This document shows positions 8,385 through 15,940 of a stretch of 64,000 nt of DNA, piece after piece. The translations under genes and the position numbers were made by a program. Origin of the DNA: Tersicoccus sp. Bi-70 (GTDB taxonomy: Bacteria > Actinomycetota > Actinomycetes > Actinomycetales > Micrococcaceae). Positions within the stretch are counted from its first letter, which is position 1. Every line of letters starts with the position of its first letter. The DNA lies in the NCBI RefSeq assembly GCF_001968825.1, contig NZ_MIEU01000016.1:434001-498000 (forward strand). Reading direction: 5' to 3'. The notes beneath the pieces are model-generated. The model was not told where the DNA came from. It did no database searches and saw nothing but the letters and a program-made list of their open reading frames with translations.

Positions 8385-9601
8385 GCGCCCGGCCCGTGCC
8401 CGGACGGCTGGCCGACGACCGGGAGATCCTCTACTTCTTCGACGACGAGGCCCGCGCGTCCTCGTTCACCCCGCCGGCGGACCCGCGGCCCCTGCCGCCC
8501 CGTCCAGAGCCGGGCGAACTGCGCTTCGACGAGCTGAGCGGCGAGTGGACCGCGATCGCCGCGCACCGGCAGACCCGCACCTACCTGCCGCCGGCCGATC
8601 AGTGCCCCCTGTGCCCCTCGGGCCACGCCGGGGCCGACGGCACCCGCCGTGAGTCGGAGATCCCGGCGGCCGACTACGACGTCGTCGTCTTCGAGAACCG
8701 CTTCCCCTCGCTCGGCCCCATCGCGGGCGCGATCCCGGCACACCCCCACTGGGGTGAGCCCGTCCCGGCCACCGGCCGCTGCGAGGTCGTCGCCTTCACC
8801 TCAGAGCACACCGGCTCCTTCGCGACCCTGCCGTTGCGGCGGGCGCGGACCGTGCTGGACGCCTGGGCCGAGCGGACCGCGGCGCTCTCGGCCCTGCCCG
8901 GCATCGCCCAGGTGTTCGTGTTCGAGAACCGGGGCGCGCAGATCGGCGTCACCCTGCACCACCCGCACGGGCAGATCTACGCCTACCCGTACGTCACCCC
9001 GCGCGGGGCGCTGCTCGGCGAACGCGCCGCAGCCCACCTGGAGTCGACCGGCACCCTGCTGGGCGAGCGCCTGCTCCTGGCCGAGCAGCGGGAGGGGTCC
9101 CGTGTCATCACCATGGGTGAGCACTTCACGTCCTACGTGCCGTGGGCGGCCCGCTGGCCGCTCGAGGTGCACATCTCCGCGCACCGGCACGTCGGCCGCC
9201 TTGACGAGCTGACCGACGCCGAACGGGAGGACGCCGCGCGCGTCTACCTGGACACGCTCAACCGGCTGGACCACCTCTACGACTCCCCCACCCCGTACAT
9301 CGCGGCGTGGAACCAGGCGCCGGCGGACCCGCGGCTGCGAGCGGCGTCCTGGCTGCATCTGCAGGTGACCTCGCCGCGACGGGCGGCCGACAAGTTGAAG
9401 TTCCTCGCCGGGTCGGAGGCCGCGATGGGCGCGTTCATCAACGACACCGTTCCCGAGCAGGTGGCCGAGCGGCTCCGTTCGGTCTCCGGCGAGCCGACGG
9501 CTCCTGCACCCGCGCCGGCGTCCGCGGCAGTGTCCGTACCGACGTCCGCCGCGGCCTCCGCGGCCCGGGCGTCCGCCCCGGATCCGGTGGTCGACCGGTG
9601 A
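8381..9601 (+). CDS. galT: galactose-1-phosphate uridylyltransferase
   Basis: A 406-residue GalT. It exchanges UMP between UDP-glucose and galactose-1-phosphate (Leloir pathway). The active-site motif HPHGQ is at residues 194-198, with H196 as the predicted nucleophile; a CPLC zinc-site motif lies near residue 73. GTG start overlaps the regulator stop. After the catalytic domain there is a tail of about 35 residues rich in Ala, Pro and Ser, absent from standard GalT proteins of about 350 residues and probably unstructured. Its stop overlaps the galK start (GTGA). Confidence 0.95.
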   Translation: MSARPVPGRLADDREILYFFDDEARASSFTPPADPRPLPPRPEPGELRFDELSGEWTAIAAHRQTRTYLPPADQCPLCPSGHAGADGTRRESEIPAADYDVVVFENRFPSLGPIAGAIPAHPHWGEPVPATGRCEVVAFTSEHTGSFATLPLRRARTVLDAWAERTAALSALPGIAQVFVFENRGAQIGVTLHHPHGQIYAYPYVTPRGALLGERAAAHLESTGTLLGERLLLAEQREGSRVITMGEHFTSYVPWAARWPLEVHISAHRHVGRLDELTDAEREDAARVYLDTLNRLDHLYDSPTPYIAAWNQAPADPRLRAASWLHLQVTSPRRAADKLKFLAGSEAAMGAFINDTVPEQVAERLRSVSGEPTAPAPAPASAAVSVPTSAAASAARASAPDPVVDR

Positions 9602-10755
9602 GCGCGGTGGACGCCGGCCGCCTGGCGGCGGAGTTCCGCGCCGTCTTCGGGGGCGATGCCCCGGACGGACTGTTCACCGCCCCCGGCCGGGTGAACCTGA
9701 TCGGCGAGCACACGGACTACACCGGCGGGTTCGTCCTCCCCTTCGCGATCGACGCGGCCACGACCGCGGCGATCGCGCTGAACGACTCGGGGCGGCTGCG
9801 GCTGGCCTCCCGGTCCCAGGACGGCGTCGTCGAGATTGACCTCGCGTCCCTCGCTCCCGGCGCGGTCGAGGGCTGGGCCGCCTACCCGGCCGGTGTCGTG
9901 TGGGCGCTCGGCGAGCGGGGCGTCACGATCGAGGGCGCGGACATCCTGGTCGACTCGACCGTGCCCACCGGATCGGGACTCTCCTCCTCCGCGGCCCTGG
10001 AGTGCTCGGTCGCCGTCGGGCTCCGCGACCTGACCGGGTCCTCGATCGGGCTGGACGAGCTGGTCCTGGCCTGTCAGCGAGCCGAGAACGAGATGGCCGG
10101 AGCCCCGACCGGCATCATGGACCAGACCGCGTCCCTGCGCGGCGCCGCCGGGCACGCCGTCTTCCTCGACACCCGCGACCAGCACAGCGAGACGGTCCCG
10201 CTGCCCCTGACCGAGCACGGGCTCGTGCTGCTGGTGATCGACACGCACGTGAAGCACGAGCACGCCACCGGGGGTTACGCGGACCGGCGGCGGTCCACCG
10301 AGCTCGCCCGGGACACGCTGGGCGTCGGGGCCCTGCGGGACGTCACCGTGGCCGACCTGGGTGACGCGGAGCGCCGGCTGGACGAGGTGACGTTCCGGCG
10401 GCTGCGGCACATCGTCACCGAGAACCAGCGGGTCCTCGACACCGTGCAGACCCTGCGCTCCTCCTCCCCCGCTGAGATCGGCCCCCTGCTGGACGCCAGC
10501 CACGCGTCGATGCGGGACGACTTCGAGATCAGCTGCACCGAGCTGGACACCGCCGTGGCGGCGGCCCGGACGGCCGGTGCATACGGGGCCCGGATGACCG
10601 GCGGCGGCTTCGGCGGCTCGGCCATCGCCCTGGTGCGCTCCGCCGACGTCGAGCGTGTGTCGGTCGCGGTGCGCGAGGCGTTCGACGCCGCCGGGTGCGC
10701 CGCGCCGGACATCTTTCCGGTCGAACCGGCCGACGGAGCCCGCCGCATCGGCTGA
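9598..10755 (+). CDS. galK: galactokinase
   Basis: A 385-residue GHMP-family galactokinase, which phosphorylates galactose with ATP in the first Leloir step. The galactokinase signature GRVNLIGEHTDY begins at residue 30, the ATP-binding loop VPTGSGLSSSAALE near residue 122, and the third GHMP motif ARMTGGGFGGS near residue 330. GTG start overlapping the galT stop. No galE follows; UDP-galactose 4-epimerase must be encoded elsewhere. The gene ends 52 bp from a convergent MarR gene, and the gap contains a short direct repeat (CTACCGGTGCAGGT twice) but no clear terminator. Confidence 0.95.
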   Translation: MSAVDAGRLAAEFRAVFGGDAPDGLFTAPGRVNLIGEHTDYTGGFVLPFAIDAATTAAIALNDSGRLRLASRSQDGVVEIDLASLAPGAVEGWAAYPAGVVWALGERGVTIEGADILVDSTVPTGSGLSSSAALECSVAVGLRDLTGSSIGLDELVLACQRAENEMAGAPTGIMDQTASLRGAAGHAVFLDTRDQHSETVPLPLTEHGLVLLVIDTHVKHEHATGGYADRRRSTELARDTLGVGALRDVTVADLGDAERRLDEVTFRRLRHIVTENQRVLDTVQTLRSSSPAEIGPLLDASHASMRDDFEISCTELDTAVAAARTAGAYGARMTGGGFGGSAIALVRSADVERVSVAVREAFDAAGCAAPDIFPVEPADGARRIG

Positions 10756-10807
10756 GGGCACCGCTCGCGTCGGCCGCGGCGCCCGGCGGCCTACCGGTGC
10801 AGGTTCT

Positions 10808-11251
10808 CTACCGGTGCAGGTCCCGGTCGAGGCCGAGTCCGTCCACCATCCGGCTGAGCAGTCCGGTCAACAGGTCCCGGTCGTCGGACGAGAGTGCCGC
10901 CGTCAGTTCGTCGTCGAGCCCCCTGGCCACCCCGCCGAGCGCGGCCAGGACGGCCGATCCCGCGGGTGTGAGCCGCAGCGCGTAGGTGCGCCGGTCGGTG
11001 GCGCTGCGTTCGCGGGCGAGCAGGCCGCGGTCCTCGAGCCCGTCCACGAGCGGAACCATCCGGCTGGGCACGACGCCGGCGGAGCGGGCGACCTCACGCT
11101 GGCTGGACCCCGGTTGGCGACCCACCAGACGCAGGACCCCGGCCTCGGACGGGCTCACGCCGGCGTCCCGAGCACCCGCGGCGAAGCGGTCGGCGGCCAC
11201 CGACCCCAGCTGGGACAGGAGGAAGGGGACACGGGACGGATGGTCGGTCAT
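10808..11251 (-). CDS. MarR-family transcriptional regulator
   Basis: A 147-residue MarR protein with the winged helix in the middle (SQREVARSAGVVPSRMVPLV recognition region near residues 50-69, then RSATDRRTYALRLTPAG, the wing). MarR proteins are dimeric repressors that release DNA on binding small aromatic ligands. Transcribed away from a membrane-protein gene; only 52 bp separate the two starts and contain a palindrome (11277-11288). The ATG at 11251 lies six bases after a TAATGT hexamer, with no ribosome site, suggesting a leaderless mRNA. The ligand is unknown. Confidence 0.9.
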   Translation of the reverse strand: MTDHPSRVPFLLSQLGSVAADRFAAGARDAGVSPSEAGVLRLVGRQPGSSQREVARSAGVVPSRMVPLVDGLEDRGLLARERSATDRRTYALRLTPAGSAVLAALGGVARGLDDELTAALSSDDRDLLTGLLSRMVDGLGLDRDLHR

Positions 11252-11303
11252 GCGCCCACATTACGTCATTGACAGACTGATTCATCAGGTGAACGATCGA
11301 GTC
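11252..11303. promoter_or_regulatory. divergent promoters with palindrome, MarR gene and membrane protein
   Basis: On the plus strand TTGACA (11269-11274) is 17 bp from AACGAT (11292-11297), which ends six bases before the ATG at 11304; that predicts a leaderless transcript. Between the two boxes lies CTGATTCATCAG (11277-11288), arms CTGAT/ATCAG around two bases, the form and size expected of a MarR half-site pair. On the minus strand TAATGT ends six bases before the MarR ATG. A dimer bound at the palindrome would block the plus-strand promoter and could also shut its own. Confidence 0.6.
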
Positions 11304-12140
11304 ATGAGCTCGCCCACCGGAACACCTCGCCCCGCCGACTCCTCCTCCACCGTCTCCCCCGCCACCTCCGCGCAGCACCATCCCGTGACCGGGCCCGCGA
11401 CCGGCCTCGGAACCGGCGCCCCGACCGGTCAGCCGCCCGATCGTGGCCCGCGCCGCCGATCGCACCGCGCGACCGGTCCCCACCTCGGCGCGCTGGCCAT
11501 CGTGGCCCTGGCGAGCACCGTCGTCGGGGTCGGCGGGTCCGCAGCCGCGGCGGGCGCCGTCCTTCCCACCGTCAGCCTCGCGAGCACGGCCTCAGCCGTG
11601 GCCACCGCCTACCCCGCGGCCGTCGTCTGGCTCGCGTTCTGCACGTTCGGGTCCGCGGTGCCGCTCGGCATCTACGCCGCGACCGCATACACCCGGCTGC
11701 GGCAGCTCCGGGTGGCGGTGCCCGGGCCGTCCATCGGCTGGTTCGGCGGGTCGGTGGCCGCGGTCTCCCTCATGGTCGCGGCCGCGGTCCTGTGGGTCGC
11801 GGCGCTGCCCGAGGTGGCCGCCACCCCGCCGGTGGCCCTGGCGCTGGCCGCCGTCGGCTTCCTCCTCGGCGGCGTCGCGTTCGCCACCGGGCTCGGCCTG
11901 CTGATCGCCGGCATCGCGGTGCCGGGTCTGATCATGGGCCTGCTCCCCCGGTGGCTGGCGTGGATCGGGCTGGTCCTCGCGGTGCTCGGTGAGCTGTCCT
12001 TCCTCACCCTGCTGTGGCCACCGTTCTCCGCGGTGCTGCCGGTCGTCCGCTTCGTGGGTCTGGCGTGGCTGATCGCAGCCGGCTTCGTGCTGCAGGGGAC
12101 GACCGTCCACCAGATCCCCCGTCGCTGGACCACCGACTGA
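11304..12140 (+). CDS. polytopic membrane protein, function unknown, MarR-linked
   Basis: A 278-residue protein. Residues 1-55 are rich in Thr, Ser, Pro and Gly and look unstructured; the rest forms about six hydrophobic segments (around 61-88, 93-125, 135-160, 170-205, 212-235, 245-265). The section RWLAWIGLVLAVLGELSFLT faintly resembles DUF4386-type proteins, but I cannot assign a family with confidence. The start at 11304 is preferred because the predicted transcript begins there. Its expression is probably controlled by the divergent MarR protein, which in other bacteria often regulates an adjacent efflux or membrane-stress gene. Confidence 0.75.
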   Translation: MSSPTGTPRPADSSSTVSPATSAQHHPVTGPATGLGTGAPTGQPPDRGPRRRSHRATGPHLGALAIVALASTVVGVGGSAAAAGAVLPTVSLASTASAVATAYPAAVVWLAFCTFGSAVPLGIYAATAYTRLRQLRVAVPGPSIGWFGGSVAAVSLMVAAAVLWVAALPEVAATPPVALALAAVGFLLGGVAFATGLGLLIAGIAVPGLIMGLLPRWLAWIGLVLAVLGELSFLTLLWPPFSAVLPVVRFVGLAWLIAAGFVLQGTTVHQIPRRWTTD

Positions 12141-12237
12141 CCGGCGTCCGGCGTCCGGCGTCCGGCATTCAGTGTCCGGCGGCCGGCGCCGAGACTCCCA
12201 GTGTCCGGCAGAGCTGTCCGATGGGCGCGTCCGGACG

Positions 12238-12274
12238 CGACAGCGGCCCCGGCGCTATGCCGGGGCCGCTGTCG
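12238..12274. terminator. bidirectional terminator hairpin
   Basis: A perfect 16-bp stem (CGACAGCGGCCCCGGC and its complement) with a five-base loop. It lies about 100 bp after the membrane-protein stop and about 110 bp after the convergent Bax-inhibitor gene, so it can serve both. There is no T-run on either side, as is common in actinobacteria. A cluster of 7-bp CCGGCGT repeats precedes it (about 12141-12165). Confidence 0.7.
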
Positions 12275-12346
12275 TTCAGTGATTCAGGTCGTTCAGTGAT
12301 TCAGGTCGTTCAGTGATCCAGGTCGTTCAGTGATTCAGGTCGTTCA
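12271..12346. repeat. 17-bp tandem repeat, four copies plus a partial
   Basis: The unit GTCGTTCAGTGATTCAG occurs at 12271, 12288, 12305 (one change) and 12322, followed by a nine-base partial copy at 12339. It begins within the right arm of the terminator hairpin and ends about 36 bp before the stop codon of the Bax-inhibitor gene. It is AT-richer than its surroundings. No coding sequence fits it. Probably a replication-slippage array. Confidence 0.85.
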
Positions 12347-12382
12347 GCGCGTGAGGGGTCAGCGCGTCAGGCTGTCCGTGCG

Positions 12383-13264
12383 TCAGTCGTTGCCGCGCAG
12401 GATGGCGATCAGGCGCAGGATCTCGACGTACAGCCACACCAGGGTGACGGTGAGCCCGAAGGCCGCGGTCCAGGCGAAGCGGGCCGGCGCACCGTTGCGG
12501 ACGCCCTCGGAGATCGAGGTGAAGTCGACGATCAGGGAGAACGCGGCGAGGCCGATGGCGAGCAGGCCGATGACGACGCCCCACGGAATGGAGGTCCCGG
12601 GGATGTTGGCGCTGTGCAGCCCGAACATGCCATTGGTGACGCCGAAGACCATCAGGCCCAGGTTGACCAGCGAGAACAGGGCGTAACCGGCGAGGGCGAT
12701 CAGGAAGAACTTCATCGCCCGCGGGGTGGCGCGCACCTTGCCGCTGCGGAACAGCACCAGGGTCACGGCGAACACCGAGAAGGTGCCGACGACCGCCTGG
12801 ACGACGATGCCCGGGTAGATGCCCTCGAGGAAGCCCGAGAGGCCGCCGAGGAACAGGCCCTCCAGCGCGGCGTACGCGAGGATCAGGGCCGGGACCGGCT
12901 CCCGCTTGAAGGAGTTGACCAGGCCCAGGACGAGGCCGCCGATCATGCCGATCAGCATCAGGCCCGGCACGAACCAGCCGATGGCCGCACCGACGACGAC
13001 GAGGCCGAGCGTCATGGACGTCTTGACGATGACGTCGTCGAAGGTCATCCGGCCGGTCTGCCCGGGGGTCGCCGAGGGGCGGTTGTACAGGTCCTGCAGG
13101 TCGTTCGGCTGGCCGTAGGGCTGTTGCCCGTAGCCGGCCTGACCGAAGCCGTTCTGGCCGTAGGGGTTCTGGGGCGGAGCGGGCGCGTAACCGGCCCGCC
13201 CGTCCCGCGCCCGGCCGGTGAAGACGGGGTTGTTGTTCAGCAGGGGGTTGCCTCCGGCTGCCAT
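12383..13264 (-). CDS. Bax inhibitor-1 / YccA family membrane protein
   Basis: A 293-residue protein. Residues 1-80 are rich in Gly, Gln, Tyr, Asn and Pro, with repeated YGQ-type motifs; from about residue 95 there are seven hydrophobic segments of the Bax inhibitor-1-like family, ending in the charged RLIAILRGND. Bacterial members are membrane proteins; some have been described as pH-sensitive calcium leak channels, but the role here is unknown. The ATG at 13264 follows a GAGGAG site; the possible upstream start would add about 30 residues without similarity. A TAGACT -10 candidate lies at 13302-13307, giving it its own promoter after the DUF222 gene. Confidence 0.88.
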   Translation of the reverse strand: MAAGGNPLLNNNPVFTGRARDGRAGYAPAPPQNPYGQNGFGQAGYGQQPYGQPNDLQDLYNRPSATPGQTGRMTFDDVIVKTSMTLGLVVVGAAIGWFVPGLMLIGMIGGLVLGLVNSFKREPVPALILAYAALEGLFLGGLSGFLEGIYPGIVVQAVVGTFSVFAVTLVLFRSGKVRATPRAMKFFLIALAGYALFSLVNLGLMVFGVTNGMFGLHSANIPGTSIPWGVVIGLLAIGLAAFSLIVDFTSISEGVRNGAPARFAWTAAFGLTVTLVWLYVEILRLIAILRGND

Positions 13265-13350
13265 CGCGTCTTGTCTCCTCGAGAAGGGGTCTGGAGCGGC
13301 CAGTCTATCGAGAACGGCCTTTCGTACCAGCTTTTGTGCGAGCTGTTCTC

Positions 13351-15294
13351 TCACGGCGTGACGTGCGGACGAAGCCTGCGAGTCAGCTGGGAGCGGGACA
13401 CCGCCGACGCGGGTACCGAGGGCCGCTGACCGTCAGAACGGGGGCGGGTCCTCCGGTTCGGTCGGATAGCGGCGTCCGGTGGGCGAGGTCCAGCAGAGGC
13501 TTCCGTCTCTCGGATCACCGCCGCTTCCGGCGTTGCCGGCGCCGTCCGGCCCACCTCCGCGCGGCACCTGTCCGGGCGGCGTCCCACGCGACGGCTCACC
13601 GCCGGTGGTGGGGGCCCCGCGTCGACCGTCCATCCGGAGTGATGCTTGAGCACGTGATGCTTCCGGCACAGGTGGGCAAGATTCGCCGGCTCCGTCCGGC
13701 CACCATCGGCCCAGGCGACGACATGGTCGACGTCGCAGCGGGCGGCGGAACGGCGACAACCGGGGAAACGACAGGTTCCGTCGCGCACCGCCAGCGCTCG
13801 TCGCAGGGCCGCCGGGATCCGGTACTGATCACCGCCGGTGACGAGCATCGGCAGAACCCGGGCGCCGTCGCGGGTGGGGTCCACCGTGACGCCGAGCATG
13901 AACGAATAGGCCGCGAGGGCCAGTCGTCGAGCGTCGGCGGCACGGATCGGACCGAAGGACCCGAGATTGCCGGGGTCGTCGCCGCCCAGCAGCGTTGCGG
14001 CCGGCATCGTGAGCAACACCTGCGGCTCCGGATGCCCCGCTGCGTCCAGGGCGTCTCCCGCCGCGACCGATCTGGTCGCAATGGCCTGCCCAACCAACGA
14101 CAGCCCTCCACGACCTGCCGCCGCGCTCGGCTCCCCAGCACCGTCGCCGGCGAGCAGGTCCGCCAGCACGTCGGCCCGCAGCTGAGTGATCGTCCGCCGC
14201 TCGAGACCTCCGCCCGCCGTGTCGCCGGCCGCGTCCACGCCCCGTGCGGCGTCGTCGTTGCCGGCAGGAGGAATCGCCTCGGTCCCGAATGCCGATGAGG
14301 ACCCGGGCCCGGCATCGACCGACGAGCCGCCCGTCTCCTCCGCCCGCAGACTCCGGGCGACCGCGGACAGGTGCCCGTCGATCCGCCAGGCCACCGCGGC
14401 CGGCAACAGGGCCGACAACCGAGCCATCCCGTCCCGGTCCGGACTGATGCGCGCGAACCGCTCGGCCCGTGCCCTCCGCTCCCGCTCGAAGAAGGTCGAT
14501 GGGTGGCAGAACTCGCGCACTCGGCGCGCCCGCGCCAGCAACTGGGGCCGGGTGCGCCCGCGGGTGGCCGCGCCGAGCAGGGCTTCCTCGGTAGCGGACA
14601 CCGACCACCGCAGCTGCACGACGGCCTCTTCGTCGACGCAGCCGGGTAGGTGGTCCGTGTACTCGGCCGTCTCACCGGAGATCAGTGTGGCCGCCGCTGC
14701 CGTGATGGCGCCCGAGGCAAGGGCGGCCGCGGTCCGCGGGAGGTGCTCAGCCAGCCGAACGGCGTCGGCGAGCAGTCCTGACGCGGCCGCCTCGCTGAGG
14801 TGCAGGGCGCAGGCGATCTGGGCGATTCCATCGCGCTCGGCCACGGCCAGCCGCTCCGCGCGGGGAAGGCCCCCGCGCACCTGCGCGCCGGCGGAAGGGT
14901 CGGGGTGGGCGTCGACCCACCGGACGTGCGCGGCGCGGGCCGCCTGCTGCGCCTCACGAACGAGCCGGTGCTTCGCCGACGCCACCCAGGACTCCAGCCG
15001 GCGCACGTCCTCCAGCGCCGACATCGCGAGGTCGAGATCGGCGCCGATGTGAGTCCGGGACAGGCGGGCAGCCAGGGCGGGCGCCCCTTCGTCGTCGTCA
15101 TACGGGGGCGCCGACGCTGGCTCCGGATCGACACCCGAGCTCTCACCGCGCCGGTGCTGTCGGGCTCCATCCCGACCGGCCGGATCCTGACCGGGCAACC
15201 CCGCGCCCGGGAGGTCCAACCCGAACAGTCCGAGGCCCGGCAGCACGGCAGCGATCGGCTGCGGCTGGGTCGTCGGGTCCACGGGGGCTTCCAT
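13351..15294 (-). CDS. DUF222 / HNH endonuclease domain protein
   Basis: A 647-residue protein with a DUF222 region in the N-terminal two thirds and an HNH nuclease domain near residues 510-570: RDGTCRFPGCRRSAARCDVD (first Cys pair), then HVVAWADGG and a NLAHLCRKHH stretch that completes the metal and catalytic site. The last 80 residues are Arg/Pro-rich. This family is found in many copies in actinobacterial genomes, often with variable middles; its biological role is not established. The start is uncertain: ATG 15294 is used here, GTG 15369 in frame would add 25 residues; neither has a strong ribosome site. Confidence 0.85.
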   Translation of the reverse strand: MEAPVDPTTQPQPIAAVLPGLGLFGLDLPGAGLPGQDPAGRDGARQHRRGESSGVDPEPASAPPYDDDEGAPALAARLSRTHIGADLDLAMSALEDVRRLESWVASAKHRLVREAQQAARAAHVRWVDAHPDPSAGAQVRGGLPRAERLAVAERDGIAQIACALHLSEAAASGLLADAVRLAEHLPRTAAALASGAITAAAATLISGETAEYTDHLPGCVDEEAVVQLRWSVSATEEALLGAATRGRTRPQLLARARRVREFCHPSTFFERERRARAERFARISPDRDGMARLSALLPAAVAWRIDGHLSAVARSLRAEETGGSSVDAGPGSSSAFGTEAIPPAGNDDAARGVDAAGDTAGGGLERRTITQLRADVLADLLAGDGAGEPSAAAGRGGLSLVGQAIATRSVAAGDALDAAGHPEPQVLLTMPAATLLGGDDPGNLGSFGPIRAADARRLALAAYSFMLGVTVDPTRDGARVLPMLVTGGDQYRIPAALRRALAVRDGTCRFPGCRRSAARCDVDHVVAWADGGRTEPANLAHLCRKHHVLKHHSGWTVDAGPPPPAVSRRVGRRPDRCRAEVGRTAPATPEAAVIRETEASAGPRPPDAAIRPNRRTRPRSDGQRPSVPASAVSRSQLTRRLRPHVTP

Positions 15295-15369
15295 GAGTCC
15301 ACTCAACCAGCCGCCAACGACAGAACTCGTGGCGGCGGGAAGCCTGTTGATAACTCCGATGACACCCAC

Positions 15370-15623
15370 CGGTCAGGGGAAGATGTCTACCCATCCCGAC
15401 CGACCCGCGACACGACGACGGCCTGGGCCATCTGGTCAGCCCACCGTCCTCGGCCCCTGCTTCGGCGTCGTCGTGCTGGACCCGCCATACAACGCATTCC
15501 ACGAGCTCGACGTCGCGCGGTCCTCGTGACGTACTCCGGAGCGCTCCATCCCGGCGCCGAGAAGCTCACGCCGCCGGCCGAACTCTCGCGCCGTCCCGTC
15601 ACGAGGCCACCGCGACCCGACGG
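15370..15623. other. gap without recognised gene
   Basis: 254 bp between the DUF222 gene and the tRNA. Short open frames here have no ribosome site and no recognisable protein. A possible minus-strand -10 box TAGACA lies near 15382-15387 and could serve the DUF222 gene. Confidence 0.5.
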
Positions 15624-15697
15624 TGCCCCAGGTGGGACTCGAACCCACACTGCGCGGATTTTAAGTCCGCCGCCTCTGCCGATTGGGCTACTGGGGC
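15624..15697 (-). tRNA. tRNA with UAA anticodon (Leu), short variable arm
   Basis: A 74-base cloverleaf. The acceptor stem is GCCCCAG/CTGGGGC with discriminator A, the anticodon stem GCGGA/TCCGC encloses CTTAAAA, giving anticodon UAA at 15661-15663, and the T arm GTGGG-TTCGAGT-CCCAC is canonical. CC of the CCA end is encoded, followed by G. UAA reads the leucine codon UUA, but leucine tRNAs normally have a long class II variable arm; this one has only five bases (GCAGT). It is therefore structurally class I. The A73 discriminator suits leucine, but charging by LeuRS cannot be judged from sequence. Confidence 0.9.
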
Positions 15698-15768
15698 GCG
15701 GGAACTGAGCCCGGACTCCCCCACGCTACCGGGACGGCGACCGACGGGACGATCCGACGACGTGAACG

Positions 15769-15823
15769 GGACCGTTCTTGCTGTTGCGCCGGGAAGAACC
15801 CGCGCCAACGGCAAGAACAGTCC
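15769..15823. repeat. 55-bp imperfect palindrome
   Basis: Two 25-base arms (15769-15793 and 15799-15823) pair around the five-base centre AAGAA, with 20 of 25 positions complementary; the outer 13 bases (GGACCGTTCTTGC) differ at one position. It sits between the tRNA and ndh, 65 bp beyond the obvious ndh terminator. Possibilities are a mobile palindromic element, a protein-binding site or a second terminator. Confidence 0.6.
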
Positions 15824-15887
15824 ACTCCGCGGTCGAGCGGTGCCAGGCCGCGAGCAGTCGGCGCGGCAGACGAAGGCCCGGACACGA

Positions 15888-15921
15888 CGAACGGGCCCGG
15901 TCGTGAGACCGGGCCCGTTCG
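15888..15921 (-). terminator. terminator of ndh
   Basis: A perfect 15-bp stem (CGAACGGGCCCGGTC and complement) closed by the tetraloop GTGA, 19 bp after the ndh stop codon. A short pyrimidine run (TCGTCGTGTC) follows on the minus strand. Confidence 0.8.
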
Positions 15922-15940
15922 ATGAAGCAGTGACGGAGCG

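Noticed and set aside
12271-12346. CRISPR array
   Set aside because: The 17-bp units are directly adjacent without spacers and no cas genes are near.
13351-15697. Integrated mobile element at the tRNA
   Set aside because: There is no integrase, no repeated tRNA end and no change of base composition; only the HNH gene is suggestive.
15683-15925. Small plus-strand protein genes around the tRNA
   Set aside because: They run through the tRNA flank, the palindrome and the ndh terminator, lack ribosome sites and have no recognisable features.
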